Shown one piece after another: positions 8,323 to 17,175 of a stretch of 64,000 bases of DNA. The notes beneath the pieces were generated by a model. It did no database searches, had not been told where the DNA came from, and was given only the letters and a program-made list of their open reading frames with translations. Position 1 is the stretch's first letter. Every line of letters starts with the position of its first letter. This DNA is from Paenibacillus sp. FSL K6-0276 (GTDB taxonomy: Bacteria; Bacillota; Bacilli; Paenibacillales; Paenibacillaceae), in the NCBI RefSeq assembly GCF_037977235.1, contig NZ_CP150276.1, positions 5,952,001-6,016,000 of the forward strand. The letters are read 5' to 3'. Position numbers and translations under genes: made by a program.

Positions 8323-9735
8323 TTATCTTTTTATATCTGAAGAATTATCCCAACATTCCACTTGCTCCAGACCCTCAATGCTATCTTTATAAAAGACAGG
8401 ATCTTTCCCTTCACGTTTCTGCCGCTTATAATCCTTCAAGGCAGCAAAGGCTACTTTGGATAATAGAAGGATGGCAATCAAATTTACGATAACCATGAGA
8501 CCCATAAATAAGTCAGCCAAATCCCATACCAACTGAACCTTTGCTACAGAGCCAAAAACAATCATCGCCAAGACACTGTATCTGTAGAATAATAATACTT
8601 TTTTGTTAGAGTTCAAGAATTCTATATTGGTTTCGCCATAGTAATAATTTCCGATTAACGTGCTGAAGGCAAATAGTAAAATCATAATCGCCAATGATCC
8701 GGATGCCCATGAACCAATATGCTCGCTTAATGCAGCTTGTGTCAGCTTAATTCCGTCTAGCCCCGGCTGCTTATACGCATCGGACAGCAAGATAATAAAC
8801 GCCGTACTCGAACAAATAAGTAATGTATCAGTAAGTACCCCAAGGGCTTGCATTAGCCCCTGCTTCACCGGATGACTTGTGGTTGCCGTTGCCGCAGCAT
8901 TAGGCGCACTACCCATACCCGCTTCGTTAGAGAACAAACCACGTTTCACACCCTGTAGAATCACTGCACCAAAAGATCCACCTGCGACCTGTTCAAATCC
9001 GAAGGCACTTTTCACAATGAGCGCCAGAATTGCCGGAAGTTCCGTAATATTAATTAGCATGATAATAAGAGCAGCCCCAATATAGATTCCTGCCATTACC
9101 ACTACAATATATTCAGACATTCTAGCGATACGCTTAACACCGCCGAAGATAACCACCGCAAAGGCAGCAGCGATTATAAACCCAAGAACAGCTCGATTAG
9201 TGCCAAAAGAATTTTCAAAGGCCACTGTCACCGTATTCGATTGGACCGCGTTAAATACAAGACCGAAGGATAATGTGATCAGAACCGCAAATATCGATCC
9301 CATCCAGCGCTTGTTCAGGCCTTGCTCCATATAATAGGCAGGACCACCGCGAAATCCGGTCTTATCCTTCACTTTATATACCTGTGCCAAAGTACTTTCA
9401 ATAAATCCGGATGCTGATCCAATAATGGCAATCACCCACATCCAGAAGATAGCCCCTGGTCCACCTATTGCAATAGCAATTGCGATCCCCGTTATATTAC
9501 CTGTCCCTACCCTCGCTGCCATACTGATACAGAAGGCCTGGAACGATGAAATACTATCTTTTGACCTTTCATTGGACCCTTTGAGGACCCTAAACATTTC
9601 TTTGAACATACCAAACTGTACAAATTTCGATCTTATGGTGAAATAAAGTCCACAAACAATAAGAAGGATCACCAGTATTTTCGACCACAGAAAGTCATTT
9701 GTTACGCTAATCATATTATCTAAAAATTGTTGCAT
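8323..9735 (-). CDS. Sodium:alanine/glycine symporter family (AGCS) protein
   Basis: Na+-coupled amino acid importer. AGCS signatures are clear: FQAFCISMAARVGTGNITG near the N-terminus, the FRGGPAYYMEQGL loop, and GLFSNEAGMGSAPNAAATA in the second half. About ten membrane segments. ATG 9735 is preferred because GAGAGGCGG lies 6 nt upstream; the upstream ATG at 9753 has no such site. The C-terminal tail is hydrophilic and acidic. No riboswitch is seen upstream, unlike the glycine-type permease elsewhere in the window. Confidence 0.9.
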   Translation of the reverse strand: MQQFLDNMISVTNDFLWSKILVILLIVCGLYFTIRSKFVQFGMFKEMFRVLKGSNERSKDSISSFQAFCISMAARVGTGNITGIAIAIAIGGPGAIFWMWVIAIIGSASGFIESTLAQVYKVKDKTGFRGGPAYYMEQGLNKRWMGSIFAVLITLSFGLVFNAVQSNTVTVAFENSFGTNRAVLGFIIAAAFAVVIFGGVKRIARMSEYIVVVMAGIYIGAALIIMLINITELPAILALIVKSAFGFEQVAGGSFGAVILQGVKRGLFSNEAGMGSAPNAAATATTSHPVKQGLMQALGVLTDTLLICSSTAFIILLSDAYKQPGLDGIKLTQAALSEHIGSWASGSLAIMILLFAFSTLIGNYYYGETNIEFLNSNKKVLLFYRYSVLAMIVFGSVAKVQLVWDLADLFMGLMVIVNLIAILLLSKVAFAALKDYKRQKREGKDPVFYKDSIEGLEQVECWDNSSDIKR

Positions 9736-9934
9736 GTAATTCCGCCTCTCCATTCTGTCGATACCAAGTTGCTAAGCTAATAACACATAGTATTTTCAAA
9801 TATAACAGTCATTATTTCAAATGCCAATAAAAAAGTAACTTTCATAACATCACTTCTGAGTAGGATTTTGCATACTTTTCAGAATTATGGTAGAAAATAC
9901 TATTCATATCTGCAGAGAGGTGGATTTTAGCCAC

Positions 9935-10382
9935 ATGAATAAGGAACAAAAAGATATGATTTTAACGGATCGACAGGGTCATCCGATTACAGATAATCAA
10001 AATATACGAACTGTAGGAAATCGGGCCATCGACGCCAGAAAACTAGCACTTTATCGAGAAGATATGTGAATTACGAACCGTCCTCACTTGGCGGGTTGAA
10101 GGAAGCAGCCCCTTCGGGCAAGCTGGAGACACTTATAGCAAGTTCGAAGATTGGGAACGGGATGAATTGATTCATAACTTGGTCGATGCACTGAAAATAT
10201 GTGCGCCCGTTATTCAGAACAATATGATTGAACATTTCACAAAAGCTGATCCAGACTACGGTCGTCGAGTAGCTGAAGGTCTTGCTCAAACTAAAGTCGA
10301 CTTCGCGCATCTCGGTTCATCAGATAATAGAGATGGCGCCGAAATTGCAAAGCAATCAGGAAAACAAACGGATGGCTATTAA
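9935..10382 (+). pseudogene. Catalase remnant (large internal deletion and frameshift)
   Basis: The N-terminus reads LTDRQGHPITDNQNIRTVGN, the start of a monofunctional haem catalase. About 25 codons later the sequence jumps to VNYEPSSLGGLKEA, normally beyond residue 350. It then shifts frame to QAGDTYSKFEDWERDELIHN and ends with the catalase tail MIEHFTKADPDYGRRVAEGL. The haem-binding and catalytic His/Asn regions are gone, so no activity is possible. ATG 9935 has GAGAGGTGG upstream and a strong terminator follows, so the ends of the old gene are intact while its centre is lost. Confidence 0.9.
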
Positions 10383-10391
10383 AGGTTAATA

Positions 10392-10435
10392 AAAGGGTTA
10401 AGGGACCTGTTGTATGGTTCTTTAACCCTTTTTTT
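10392..10435 (+). terminator. Terminator of the catalase remnant
   Basis: Arms AAAGGGTTAA and TTAACCCTTT with a run of Ts. Confidence 0.9.
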
Positions 10436-10522
10436 GATTTTGGGATCTTTCACTTTGCCATATTCACGTAACATACGAATACTATAATTATTTTGTAACT
10501 AAGGTCATAGGAGGAACAAACC

Positions 10523-11509
10523 GTGCAGAATACAACAATATTAATTACTGGGGGAACCGGATCTTGGGGACGACAACTCGTGAAACGTCTATTGGAAAGA
10601 GACCCTAAAGAAATTCGAATATTTTCCCGTAATGAGTCTCTTCAAGTTGAACTACAACAGGAATATCATCATAATCCCAAACTAACGTTTATCATTGGTG
10701 ATATTCGTGATAAGCATGAAATAATGCAGGCTTGCCATCAAGTGGATTATATCTATCATTTAGCGGCCTTGAAGCATGTCCCGATCTGTGAACAACAACC
10801 GGACAGTGCGATGAAGACTAACGTACTCGGAACCCAGCATGTGATTCAGGCAGCTATTAAACATGAAATTAAAAAAGTGGTCTATGTGTCGACCGATAAA
10901 GCAGCACATCCATCGAGTACCTACGGAATGACAAAATCACTAGGCGAAAAGCTAATGGTCCATGCCAATCTCAGACAAACCAAAACCCAGTTCGTATGTG
11001 TGAGGAGTGGCAACGTACTCGGATCAACGGGCAGCGTGGTTCCTATTTTCAAACAAAGTATTGAGGATGGGGTAGACATTTCCCTTACGGATGCTAGAAT
11101 GACTCGTTTTTTCTTAACTATAGATGACGCGATTACCCTACTCCTTAAAGCGACAGAAGAAAGCAGAGGCGGAGAAGTCTTTGTGACCAAGATGCCTGCT
11201 TGCAGCATAAAGGATCTTGCCCAAGTCTTAATTGACGACTTATCAACTAGCACGATCCAAATCAAGGAAACGGGCATTCGTCCAGGTGAAAGCTTAAGTG
11301 AGGCACTTATTTCGGAATTTGAGAGTGCATCTTCTATTCATCTGGATGATCACTATTATGTGATTCTCCCTCCTTTTCCTATTGAAGGTTTACAGGAAGT
11401 TTATGCCTCATACCCTCCTGTGGACTTCCAAAGTTATGATTCGGATCATGTGTTGATGAGTAAACCCGCGATAAAAGAAATGTTACAACAAGGTGGGTTT
11501 CTAGCATGA
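10523..11509 (+). CDS. NAD(P)-dependent nucleotide-sugar dehydratase/epimerase (CapD/FlaA1/PseB-like)
   Basis: Extended short-chain dehydrogenase of the polysaccharide-synthesis type, likely a UDP-GlcNAc 4,6-dehydratase. The Rossmann motif TGGTGSWG is at residues 8-15; the catalytic triad region reads STDKAAHPSSTYGMTK, with the YxxxK pair. LAALKHVPICEQQP is diagnostic of the FlaA1/PseB group. The single-domain, soluble form lacks the membrane part of CapD. GTG 10523 has TAGGAGG 8 nt upstream. It overlaps the next gene by ATGA, so the two products are made together and probably serve a modified cell-surface glycan. Confidence 0.85.
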   Translation: MQNTTILITGGTGSWGRQLVKRLLERDPKEIRIFSRNESLQVELQQEYHHNPKLTFIIGDIRDKHEIMQACHQVDYIYHLAALKHVPICEQQPDSAMKTNVLGTQHVIQAAIKHEIKKVVYVSTDKAAHPSSTYGMTKSLGEKLMVHANLRQTKTQFVCVRSGNVLGSTGSVVPIFKQSIEDGVDISLTDARMTRFFLTIDDAITLLLKATEESRGGEVFVTKMPACSIKDLAQVLIDDLSTSTIQIKETGIRPGESLSEALISEFESASSIHLDDHYYVILPPFPIEGLQEVYASYPPVDFQSYDSDHVLMSKPAIKEMLQQGGFLA

Positions 11510-12612
11510 GTACCTCGATCGTATTTACAGGTGGGGGCTCCGCAGGCCATGTATCCGGTAACCTCGTGTTGATCCCTAAGTGTCTAGCAGAGAATTGGGA
11601 CGTCCATTATATAGGCTCCGAACAAGGAATTGAGCGCAAGCTTTTGTCTGACTACAAGGAGGAGGTAACCTACCATCCCATTTCTACAGGAAAATTGAGA
11701 CGCTACTTCGATTGGAAGAATGTGACCGATGTGTTCAGAATCATGAAAGGTATCTTTCAATCTTACCGACTCCTAAGAACCATCAAGCCAAATGTCATTT
11801 TCTCCAAAGGTGGATTTGTATCTGTACCGGTTGTAATAGGAGCCAAGCTCAATAAAGTACCTATAATTATTTATGAACCAGACCTAAATCTTGGACTAGC
11901 TAATAAAATCTCACTTCCGTTTACCACTCACCTGTGTACAAATTTTCTGGATACTGTAACCAAATCTGCTTCGCTCAAAGCTGTTCATATGGGACCGCTC
12001 TTGAAGGAGCAATTCAAATTAGCTGATAAACAACGTGGTTTAGCCTTTTGCGGATTTACCTCTGTTAAGCCTGTTCTTCTTATTATGGGAGGAAGCCAAG
12101 GGGCGCACAGCATTAACCAAATGGTGAACAATGTACTCTCTGAGTTGATAGATAAATTTCAAGTGGTTCATATCTGCGGGGAGGGAAAGGTTGATTATCA
12201 CCTCTCTATGTCAGGTTACAAATCTTATGAATTCATTACAAGCTGCGAGTTGCCACATTTATTAGCTATGGCCGATGTTGTCGTGTCACGTGCAGGCTCA
12301 AGCTCTATGATGGAGCTTCTTTCTATGCAAAAACCAATGTTATTAATTCCGCATACAAATGGTGGGAGCCGCTCTGGTCAACTTGCCCAGGCCCAGTATT
12401 TTCAACAAATTGGACTCGCTGAAATGTTACTTGAAGAAGAAATGACCATTCAAAGCTTTGTTCATTCGATTATGAAACTATACGAGAACCGCTCTACTTA
12501 CAAAGATAGAATGAAACCTTATGAGAACGGCAGAGGAGCTTATAAGGTAATGAATTTAATCAAGAAAGTAAGTGGTGAAGACTTAAGAATGATAAAGCTA
12601 GGCAAGGTTTAG
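11506..12612 (+). CDS. MurG-like UDP-GlcNAc glycosyltransferase (paralogue outside the mur cluster)
   Basis: GT28-family transferase that moves GlcNAc or a related sugar from UDP onto a lipid-linked acceptor at the membrane. The MurG loops are recognisable but altered: TGGGSAGHVSGN instead of GGGTAGH..PN, and YEPDLNLGLANKI in place of HE.....GLANK. The donor-site helix is MGGSQGAHSIN, followed by ADVVVSRAGSSSMMELLS. No division or peptidoglycan genes surround it. Fused translationally to the dehydratase, it may use that enzyme's deoxysugar product. Housekeeping MurG is less likely. Confidence 0.8.
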   Translation: MSTSIVFTGGGSAGHVSGNLVLIPKCLAENWDVHYIGSEQGIERKLLSDYKEEVTYHPISTGKLRRYFDWKNVTDVFRIMKGIFQSYRLLRTIKPNVIFSKGGFVSVPVVIGAKLNKVPIIIYEPDLNLGLANKISLPFTTHLCTNFLDTVTKSASLKAVHMGPLLKEQFKLADKQRGLAFCGFTSVKPVLLIMGGSQGAHSINQMVNNVLSELIDKFQVVHICGEGKVDYHLSMSGYKSYEFITSCELPHLLAMADVVVSRAGSSSMMELLSMQKPMLLIPHTNGGSRSGQLAQAQYFQQIGLAEMLLEEEMTIQSFVHSIMKLYENRSTYKDRMKPYENGRGAYKVMNLIKKVSGEDLRMIKLGKV

Positions 12613-12702
12613 ATGGGAATGAAGCTAGCTAATTGGTTACTCCTCTGCTTTATCGCTGTGGTCTGTATTTTGGTTTATTTTGGGCAGTCTCTGCTCAAAT
12701 AG
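12613..12702 (+). CDS. 29-residue single-span membrane peptide
   Basis: Starts immediately at the stop of the MurG-like gene (TAG then ATG). The product has a short MGMKLANW head, a single hydrophobic span (LLLCFIAVVCILVYF) and a GQSLLK tail, the size and shape of a small accessory membrane peptide. The terminator hairpin begins 6 nt after its stop, so it sits neatly inside the transcription unit. AAGG 5 nt upstream is a weak ribosome site; coupling to the upstream gene would be needed. Not recognised as any named family. Confidence 0.5.
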   Translation: MGMKLANWLLLCFIAVVCILVYFGQSLLK

Positions 12703-12707
12703 ATAAG

Positions 12708-12745
12708 AACCCCATCGTTGGTTTGGATCATTCATCGATGGGGTT
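12708..12745 (+). terminator. Hairpin ending the dehydratase operon
   Basis: Perfect arms AACCCCATCG and CGATGGGGTT with an 18-nt loop; the T tail is weak. Confidence 0.65.
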
Positions 12746-12817
12746 ATTTGAAAGATCCATTTCAGAGACCATCCTTCACATTGCCAACCACAGCAGCTTA
12801 TTGCGCTGACAATCGTA

Positions 12818-13405
12818 CTACTGCGCCACGGATCTGAAATATTGATACACCTGATTTAACTTCTTCTCATGCTTTCCTTTCGGACTCTCCATATTCCCAA
12901 ACTCAAAGAACTTCACTTTCTTGATTCCGCAATACTGAAACAACGCTTTTCTCATGAGCACTTTGTGGGCATTATTCAACCAATATAAGGGATAGAGCGT
13001 CGGACCCTTCATACTGGAAACACAGACCACCGATTTCCCTTTCAGCAACCCTTCGGGCATAAGTCCACCCTTTTCTCTATACGCAAAATTTGAAGCAAAC
13101 ATCTGGTCGATATAACCGAGTAGCATAGCCGGAGGTCGTCCCCACCAGATCGGATACACAAACACAATCTTGTCGGCCTGACGAATCTGCTTACGATACT
13201 TCTCTAGCTTGGGATCGATATGCATATCTCTTCTACGTTTATTTTCATTAAAGACCAGCACCGGATCAAATTGCTCTTCGTATAGATCAAGCACCTCAAT
13301 CTTCGAGATCTGATTATTGTCACTACTTCCTTGAATGACTTTGTTGAAAAATGCATAACTTAGACTTTGATGATTCGGATGTGTATAGATGACTAAGACG
13401 TTCAT
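12818..13405 (-). CDS. NAD(P)H:quinone oxidoreductase, flavodoxin-like (MdaB/KefF type)
   Basis: FMN/FAD-dependent two-electron reductase of quinones. The flavodoxin_2 fold shows VLVIYTHPNHQSLSYAFFN (phosphate loop), VFVYPIWWGRPPAMLLGYID and the GLLKGKSVVCVSSMKGP strand-loop. Length 195 aa is normal. It is divergent from a MarR gene, and the shared spacer holds palindromic operators, so expression is probably relieved by electrophiles or oxidants. ATG 13405 is preceded by GAGGTGGGG. Confidence 0.85.
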   Translation of the reverse strand: MNVLVIYTHPNHQSLSYAFFNKVIQGSSDNNQISKIEVLDLYEEQFDPVLVFNENKRRRDMHIDPKLEKYRKQIRQADKIVFVYPIWWGRPPAMLLGYIDQMFASNFAYREKGGLMPEGLLKGKSVVCVSSMKGPTLYPLYWLNNAHKVLMRKALFQYCGIKKVKFFEFGNMESPKGKHEKKLNQVYQYFRSVAQ

Positions 13406-13420
13406 TGCCCCACCTCTTTA

Positions 13421-13475
13421 ATTATCATTTGATAACTAAATGGTATCACACCCCTTATTTAGTTGTCAAATGATA
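13421..13475. promoter_or_regulatory. Two MarR-type operators between divergent genes
   Basis: TTATCATTTGATAA (13421-13434) is a perfect palindrome; TTGTCAAATGATAA (13462-13475) is the same with one change. Together with ACTAAAT/ATTTAGT they form a 22-nt inverted repeat. AT-rich palindromes of this kind between a reductase and a MarR gene are typical autoregulatory sites. Confidence 0.7.
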
Positions 13476-13524
13476 ATTGTATTATGATAATTAGTTTGCT
13501 ATGGTTTAATATGAGGTGATCCTT

Positions 13525-13962
13525 ATGGACAAAGAAGCGTTTTTCCAAAAAATTGTGACCTTTACGACGGCAGTCCATGAAGTAACATATGACTTAACCA
13601 AAGATATTAAACCGGACGATATCACGCCTGTTCAATATAGTATTCTGGAGTATATTGCGGTTAGCCAGCCCGTTACTCTCAGTCAAATTAGCGATTGCAA
13701 GAATATCTCTATGCCAAACACGAGCCGTGAGCTCAAGAAATTAACAGAAAAGAATCTTTGTGAAAAGTTTGATGTCGCAGAGGATCGGCGTAAGCAGATG
13801 ATTCGGTTATCTGACGCTGGACAAGCGATGATGAACGGGGCTTTTGAACGGATCGGTGAACGGTTTCTGAGCCGGATTAAAGATGCTTCCGAAGAAGAAT
13901 TAGAAGAAATCAACCGAGCGCTGGATGTGCTTCAATCCAAGGTGTTTAACAGGGATAAGTGA
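13525..13962 (+). CDS. MarR-family transcriptional regulator
   Basis: Winged-helix regulator of 145 residues. The HTH and wing read VTLSQISDCKNISMPNTSRE and FDVAEDRRKQMIRLSDAG, with the DxRxx wing motif. No conserved N-terminal cysteine of the OhrR or YodB kind stands out near residue 15; Cys occurs in DCKN within the HTH. ATG 13525 is chosen with GAGG at 8 nt; the in-frame GTG at 13516 overlaps the ribosome site. Probable repressor of the divergent quinone reductase and of itself. Confidence 0.85.
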   Translation: MDKEAFFQKIVTFTTAVHEVTYDLTKDIKPDDITPVQYSILEYIAVSQPVTLSQISDCKNISMPNTSRELKKLTEKNLCEKFDVAEDRRKQMIRLSDAGQAMMNGAFERIGERFLSRIKDASEEELEEINRALDVLQSKVFNRDK

Positions 13963-14002
13963 TTGGGACAGTATAAGCGAACCGCATTCGGAAAATAAAA
14001 AA

Positions 14003-14046
14003 GGGACTATCCCATAAGCCATGAAATGGCATCTTGGGACAGTCCT
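14003..14046. terminator. Bidirectional terminator
   Basis: Arms GGACTATCCCA and TGGGACAGTCC with an inner GCCAT/ATGGC stem. T-rich on both sides, stronger for the minus-strand TPR-SUKH gene. Confidence 0.8.
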
Positions 14047-14084
14047 CTTTGTTTTGGAACAAGTTGCTTGCTAACGTAGATTTA

Positions 14085-14969
14085 CTAATTCGTGATTCCG
14101 CGGATAAAGGTCTCAAAGTTGTCAGCCAAGCGTGTGATCTTGTATTTGTTATCTCGATCTACATGAATAACCTCGGGTTCGCCATCATTTCCAAACTCGC
14201 GGTAATCCAGCATGATTACTTCATTCTCAGAAGGACAATCACAAATCACTACACCAACTTCAGGATAACCTCCATTTTCAATCATAAAGCGACTGCCTGA
14301 GGCTCCACATAGCGATTTATTCTTTTCTCGCCCAATGCCCAGGATACCTGAAATCGTAATAGACTCTCCTGTTTCCGAATTGGGGTACCGATTGTTAATT
14401 GGGATTCCCCCATTATGTAACCTCATCATATCCACATAGAAAGCAGGCAGCTTGAAGACCAGCTCTTCTTGCACAGAAGCTACCATTTCATCCGTAGGCG
14501 GGTCGGAAACATATTCTTCTAACGCATACTCGCTGTCATCCCAAAAGTTTGAGAAGTCGAACGCCATTACTGGTTTCTTTACAGGCTTGTTCATAGGCTT
14601 CTTTGCAGTTCTTTTGGCCAATTTACGCCGGATCCATCCCAGAAACTCCAAGGTATCCTCATCATCGGGTTCCAATTGATCTGCGGCCGTAAATGCTTTT
14701 AAGGCTTCCTCATATTGCTTCAGATAGTAATAAGAAACCCCAATGCGGTAATGCCAGAGCGGATCCTCCTCACCCTCCTCTGCAATGGTCAAGAACTGCT
14801 CTAGTCCCTCTTCATATTGCCCGAGATTATTAAGCGCTCTACCCAGATGACTAGTTAGTACGTAATCTCTTTCCTCTTCAGGAATTTCCGTTATTGCATC
14901 CACGATTTCTTGAAATTCGTCCTCTTCATGCCACGTATCCAGTTGTGCTAAAAGCTCATCACTCATCAT
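14085..14969 (-). CDS. TPR-SUKH (SMI1/KNR4) immunity-like protein
   Basis: Residues 1-125 form TPR-like helices (NNLGQYEEGLEQFLTIAEEG, YYYLKQYEEALKAFTAADQL). A basic linker KKPMNKPVKKP follows. Residues 150-290 form a SUKH/SMI1-KNR4 domain (ATDEM-like helix, LPAFYVDMMRLHNGGIPIN, GILGIGRE, FETFIRGI). SUKH domains neutralise contact-dependent toxins and also bind partners in housekeeping roles; no toxin gene is next to it. A longer paralogue lies at 55102-56814. AGGAGG precedes the start. Confidence 0.8.
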   Translation of the reverse strand: MMSDELLAQLDTWHEEDEFQEIVDAITEIPEEERDYVLTSHLGRALNNLGQYEEGLEQFLTIAEEGEEDPLWHYRIGVSYYYLKQYEEALKAFTAADQLEPDDEDTLEFLGWIRRKLAKRTAKKPMNKPVKKPVMAFDFSNFWDDSEYALEEYVSDPPTDEMVASVQEELVFKLPAFYVDMMRLHNGGIPINNRYPNSETGESITISGILGIGREKNKSLCGASGSRFMIENGGYPEVGVVICDCPSENEVIMLDYREFGNDGEPEVIHVDRDNKYKITRLADNFETFIRGITN

Positions 14970-15063
14970 TTATTCCTCCTAGTAACGATCACTCTAAATA
15001 CCTATTAGAAATTATACCATTTATGGACTATGCCCAGCCAATAACGCATGTCCTGCTTAGGTA

Positions 15064-15190
15064 CTAGTCAAAAGACAATTCCCCTTTGCGCTGCGAATGA
15101 ATTTGCGGAATATGCAGCTCTCGTAAGACAGGCACTTTCTCCTGCACACTGTTTTTATTAAACTTCTTCAGTATACACAGGCATAATTTA
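15064..15190 (-). pseudogene. Short C-terminal remnant of an unidentified gene
   Basis: A minus-strand frame reads CILKKFNKNSVQEKVPVLRE then LHIPQIHSQRKGELSFD and stops. The composition looks coding, but there is no start or ribosome site and I do not recognise the family. Lies between the TPR-SUKH start and the hprK terminator. Confidence 0.2.
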
Positions 15191-15474
15191 ATTTTTTTTA
15201 AAAAAACAGACCGCAGGATTGAGAGGCCACTGAAAAAGTTCTTTCTAGATCATACATTTAAGGAGTCAGTCGTAACTACGGAGAATATTTGGACTTCCGG
15301 CCGCTGTTGTCTCCAGATTTCCTGAATTGTACCGCTGTTAGCGGTTAAAATCCGGAGAGAAATGCGGTCGCTATCGCTCCTCCAGTTCCAAATTTCCCCT
15401 TCGCTACGCCCCTCTAATGTTTTTAAGTTCAAGTTATAAAGGCGCCTTTTGGAGGCCCATGAAAACTCCATTCC

Positions 15475-15519
15475 AGGACACCCATCCTCGATCTTTTCGA
15501 GGATGGGTGTCCTGTTTTG
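15475..15519. terminator. Internal anti-read-through hairpin of the IS
   Basis: A perfect 17-bp stem (15475-15491 with 15497-15513, core ACACCCATCCTCGA) followed by GTTTTGC. It lies before the transposase promoter (TATAAT at 15523-15528). The same hairpin is present in copy 2 near 50485-50525. Confidence 0.8.
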
Positions 15520-15557
15520 CTGTATAATGATTGTATTAATTTCAGGTGGTGTCTCGG

Positions 15558-17009
15558 ATGATTTCAAACCAACAATCCCTTAACCTCAGTCCATTTATGG
15601 CTATTTACGATATCGTCGTACCTAAAGATAATATGCTACGACAAATAAATGACCTCGTAGATTTTTCCTTTGTTCATGAAGAATTACAGAATAAATATTG
15701 CCTGGATAATGGTCGCAATGCCGTGCCTCCCATTCGTATGTTCAAGTATTTATTACTAAAATCGATCTTTGATTTATCAGATGTCGATGTCGTAGAACGT
15801 TCTAAATATGATATGTCCCTCAAATACTTCTTAGATATGGCGCCTGAAGATGAGGTCATCAATCCTAGTTCACTCACGAAGTTTCGTAAACTCCGGTTGA
15901 AAGACGTGAACCTGCTCGACATGCTGATTCAAAAAACGGTGGAAATCGCATTGGAAAAAGAAATCATTAAGAGCCGATCAATTATTGTGGATGCTACCCA
16001 CACAAAATCACGATTCAATCAACAATCACCAAAAGAAATTTTGATGGAGAAGTCTAAGCTATTGCGGAAGGCAGTTTATCAGATCAATGAAAACATGAAA
16101 GATAAATTCCCGCCAAAAACAACGACAAACGAATTAGTGGATGAACTGGACTATTGCCAAAAAGTAATTGACGTCGTGGAAAAAGAAGAAAGCATCCGCG
16201 AATACCCAAAGGTAAAGGAAAAGTTGAACTACTTAAAAGAAATCGTAGAAGATCACGTGGAGCACCTCCAATTCTCAAATGATCCAGATGCACGTGTAGG
16301 TCACAAAACGGCAGATTCCTCTTTCTTTGGCTATAAAACACATATTGCAATGAATGATGAACGTATTATTACAGCTGCAGTAATTACAACAGGTGAAAAA
16401 AGTGATGGAAAACAACTTCAATCCTTGATTACTAAAAGTCGTAAAACGGGTATGGAAATCGATACGATCATTGGAGATACAGCCTATTCTGAGAAAGAGA
16501 ATATCCAATATGCCCATGAAAATGGATTGCAATTAGTATCCAAATTACACCCATTAATTACGCAAGGAAAACGTAAAAAAGAAAATGAATTTGAGTTTAA
16601 TAAAGATGCAGGAATGTACGTTTGTAAAGCCGGACAGATGGCAACTCGCAGGGCACGTACGGGGACAAAAAATGTAGGAGCAAATCAAGTAGATACCTAT
16701 TACTTTGATATCGATAAGTGTAAGCAATGCCCCTTAAAAGAAGGTTGTTATAAAGAAGGAGCAAAATCGAAAACCTATTCAATCAGTATCAAATCAACGG
16801 AGCATAGCGAGCAGCAAACTTTCCAAGAAAGTGAATATTTTAAAGAGAAGGCAAGAGAACGTTATAAAATTGAAGCAAAGAATAGTGAACTAAAACACAG
16901 ACATGGGTATGATGTGGCATCTTCCTCAGGTCTCGTCGGCATGCACATGCAAGGAGCAATGGCTATATTTGCAGTAAATCTCAAAAGAATATTGACGCTA
17001 TTAAAGTAA
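15558..17009 (+). CDS. IS1182-family transposase (copy 1)
   Basis: DDE transposase of about 483 residues. N-terminal DUF772-type domain (NAVPPIRMFKYLLLKSIFDL), catalytic region with IVDATHTKSR, the HKTADSSFFGYKTHIAMND strand, IGDTAYSEKEN, a Cys cluster DKCKQCPLKEGCYKEG, and the C-terminal ELKHRHGYDVASSSGL. ATG 15558 is preferred (AGGTGG 8 nt upstream); in-frame GTGs lie at 15546 and 15549. It differs from copy 2 at about a dozen residues, so the two copies are not a very recent duplication or come from different donors. Confidence 0.92.
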   Translation: MISNQQSLNLSPFMAIYDIVVPKDNMLRQINDLVDFSFVHEELQNKYCLDNGRNAVPPIRMFKYLLLKSIFDLSDVDVVERSKYDMSLKYFLDMAPEDEVINPSSLTKFRKLRLKDVNLLDMLIQKTVEIALEKEIIKSRSIIVDATHTKSRFNQQSPKEILMEKSKLLRKAVYQINENMKDKFPPKTTTNELVDELDYCQKVIDVVEKEESIREYPKVKEKLNYLKEIVEDHVEHLQFSNDPDARVGHKTADSSFFGYKTHIAMNDERIITAAVITTGEKSDGKQLQSLITKSRKTGMEIDTIIGDTAYSEKENIQYAHENGLQLVSKLHPLITQGKRKKENEFEFNKDAGMYVCKAGQMATRRARTGTKNVGANQVDTYYFDIDKCKQCPLKEGCYKEGAKSKTYSISIKSTEHSEQQTFQESEYFKEKARERYKIEAKNSELKHRHGYDVASSSGLVGMHMQGAMAIFAVNLKRILTLLK

Positions 17010-17175
17010 AGAGCATGAGGAATACATAAAATAAAGGCGAATTCTCACTCAGAATGGAGGGGGATTCGCCTTTAGCTGTTTAAGCTCATTTTACAGATTC
17101 TTAAAACACACGTTTTTCAGTGGCCTCCAGGATTGATCCGGTCTGTTTGCGTATACAGAAATTTATGAGCACCCT

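Larger units (their letters stand above)
15223..17127 (+). mobile_element. IS1182-family insertion sequence, copy 1
   Basis: Terminal inverted repeats GAGGCCACTGAAAAA (left) and its complement at the right end, 1905 bp, flanked by a 9-bp direct repeat CAGGATTGA (15214-15222 and 17128-17136). One transposase gene, intact. Upstream of the transposase is a strong internal hairpin that should block read-through from outside. Nearly identical to copy 2 at 48873-50789, in opposite orientation. Confidence 0.92.
15204..17148 (-). terminator. hprK terminator split by an IS
   Basis: The arms AAACAGACCG (15204-15213) and CGGTCTGTTT (17139-17148) are perfect complements, with a long A tract on the outer side that becomes a T run on the minus strand. 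They now flank the IS; without it they give a rho-independent terminator about 30 bp after the hprK stop. The loop sequence CAGGATTGA is duplicated at both IS ends. Confidence 0.8.

Noticed and set aside
15250..15567. 105-codon minus-strand ORF inside IS copy 1, with a similar frame in copy 2
   Set aside because: Runs through the internal hairpin, changes freely between the copies and has no start signal; non-coding IS leader.
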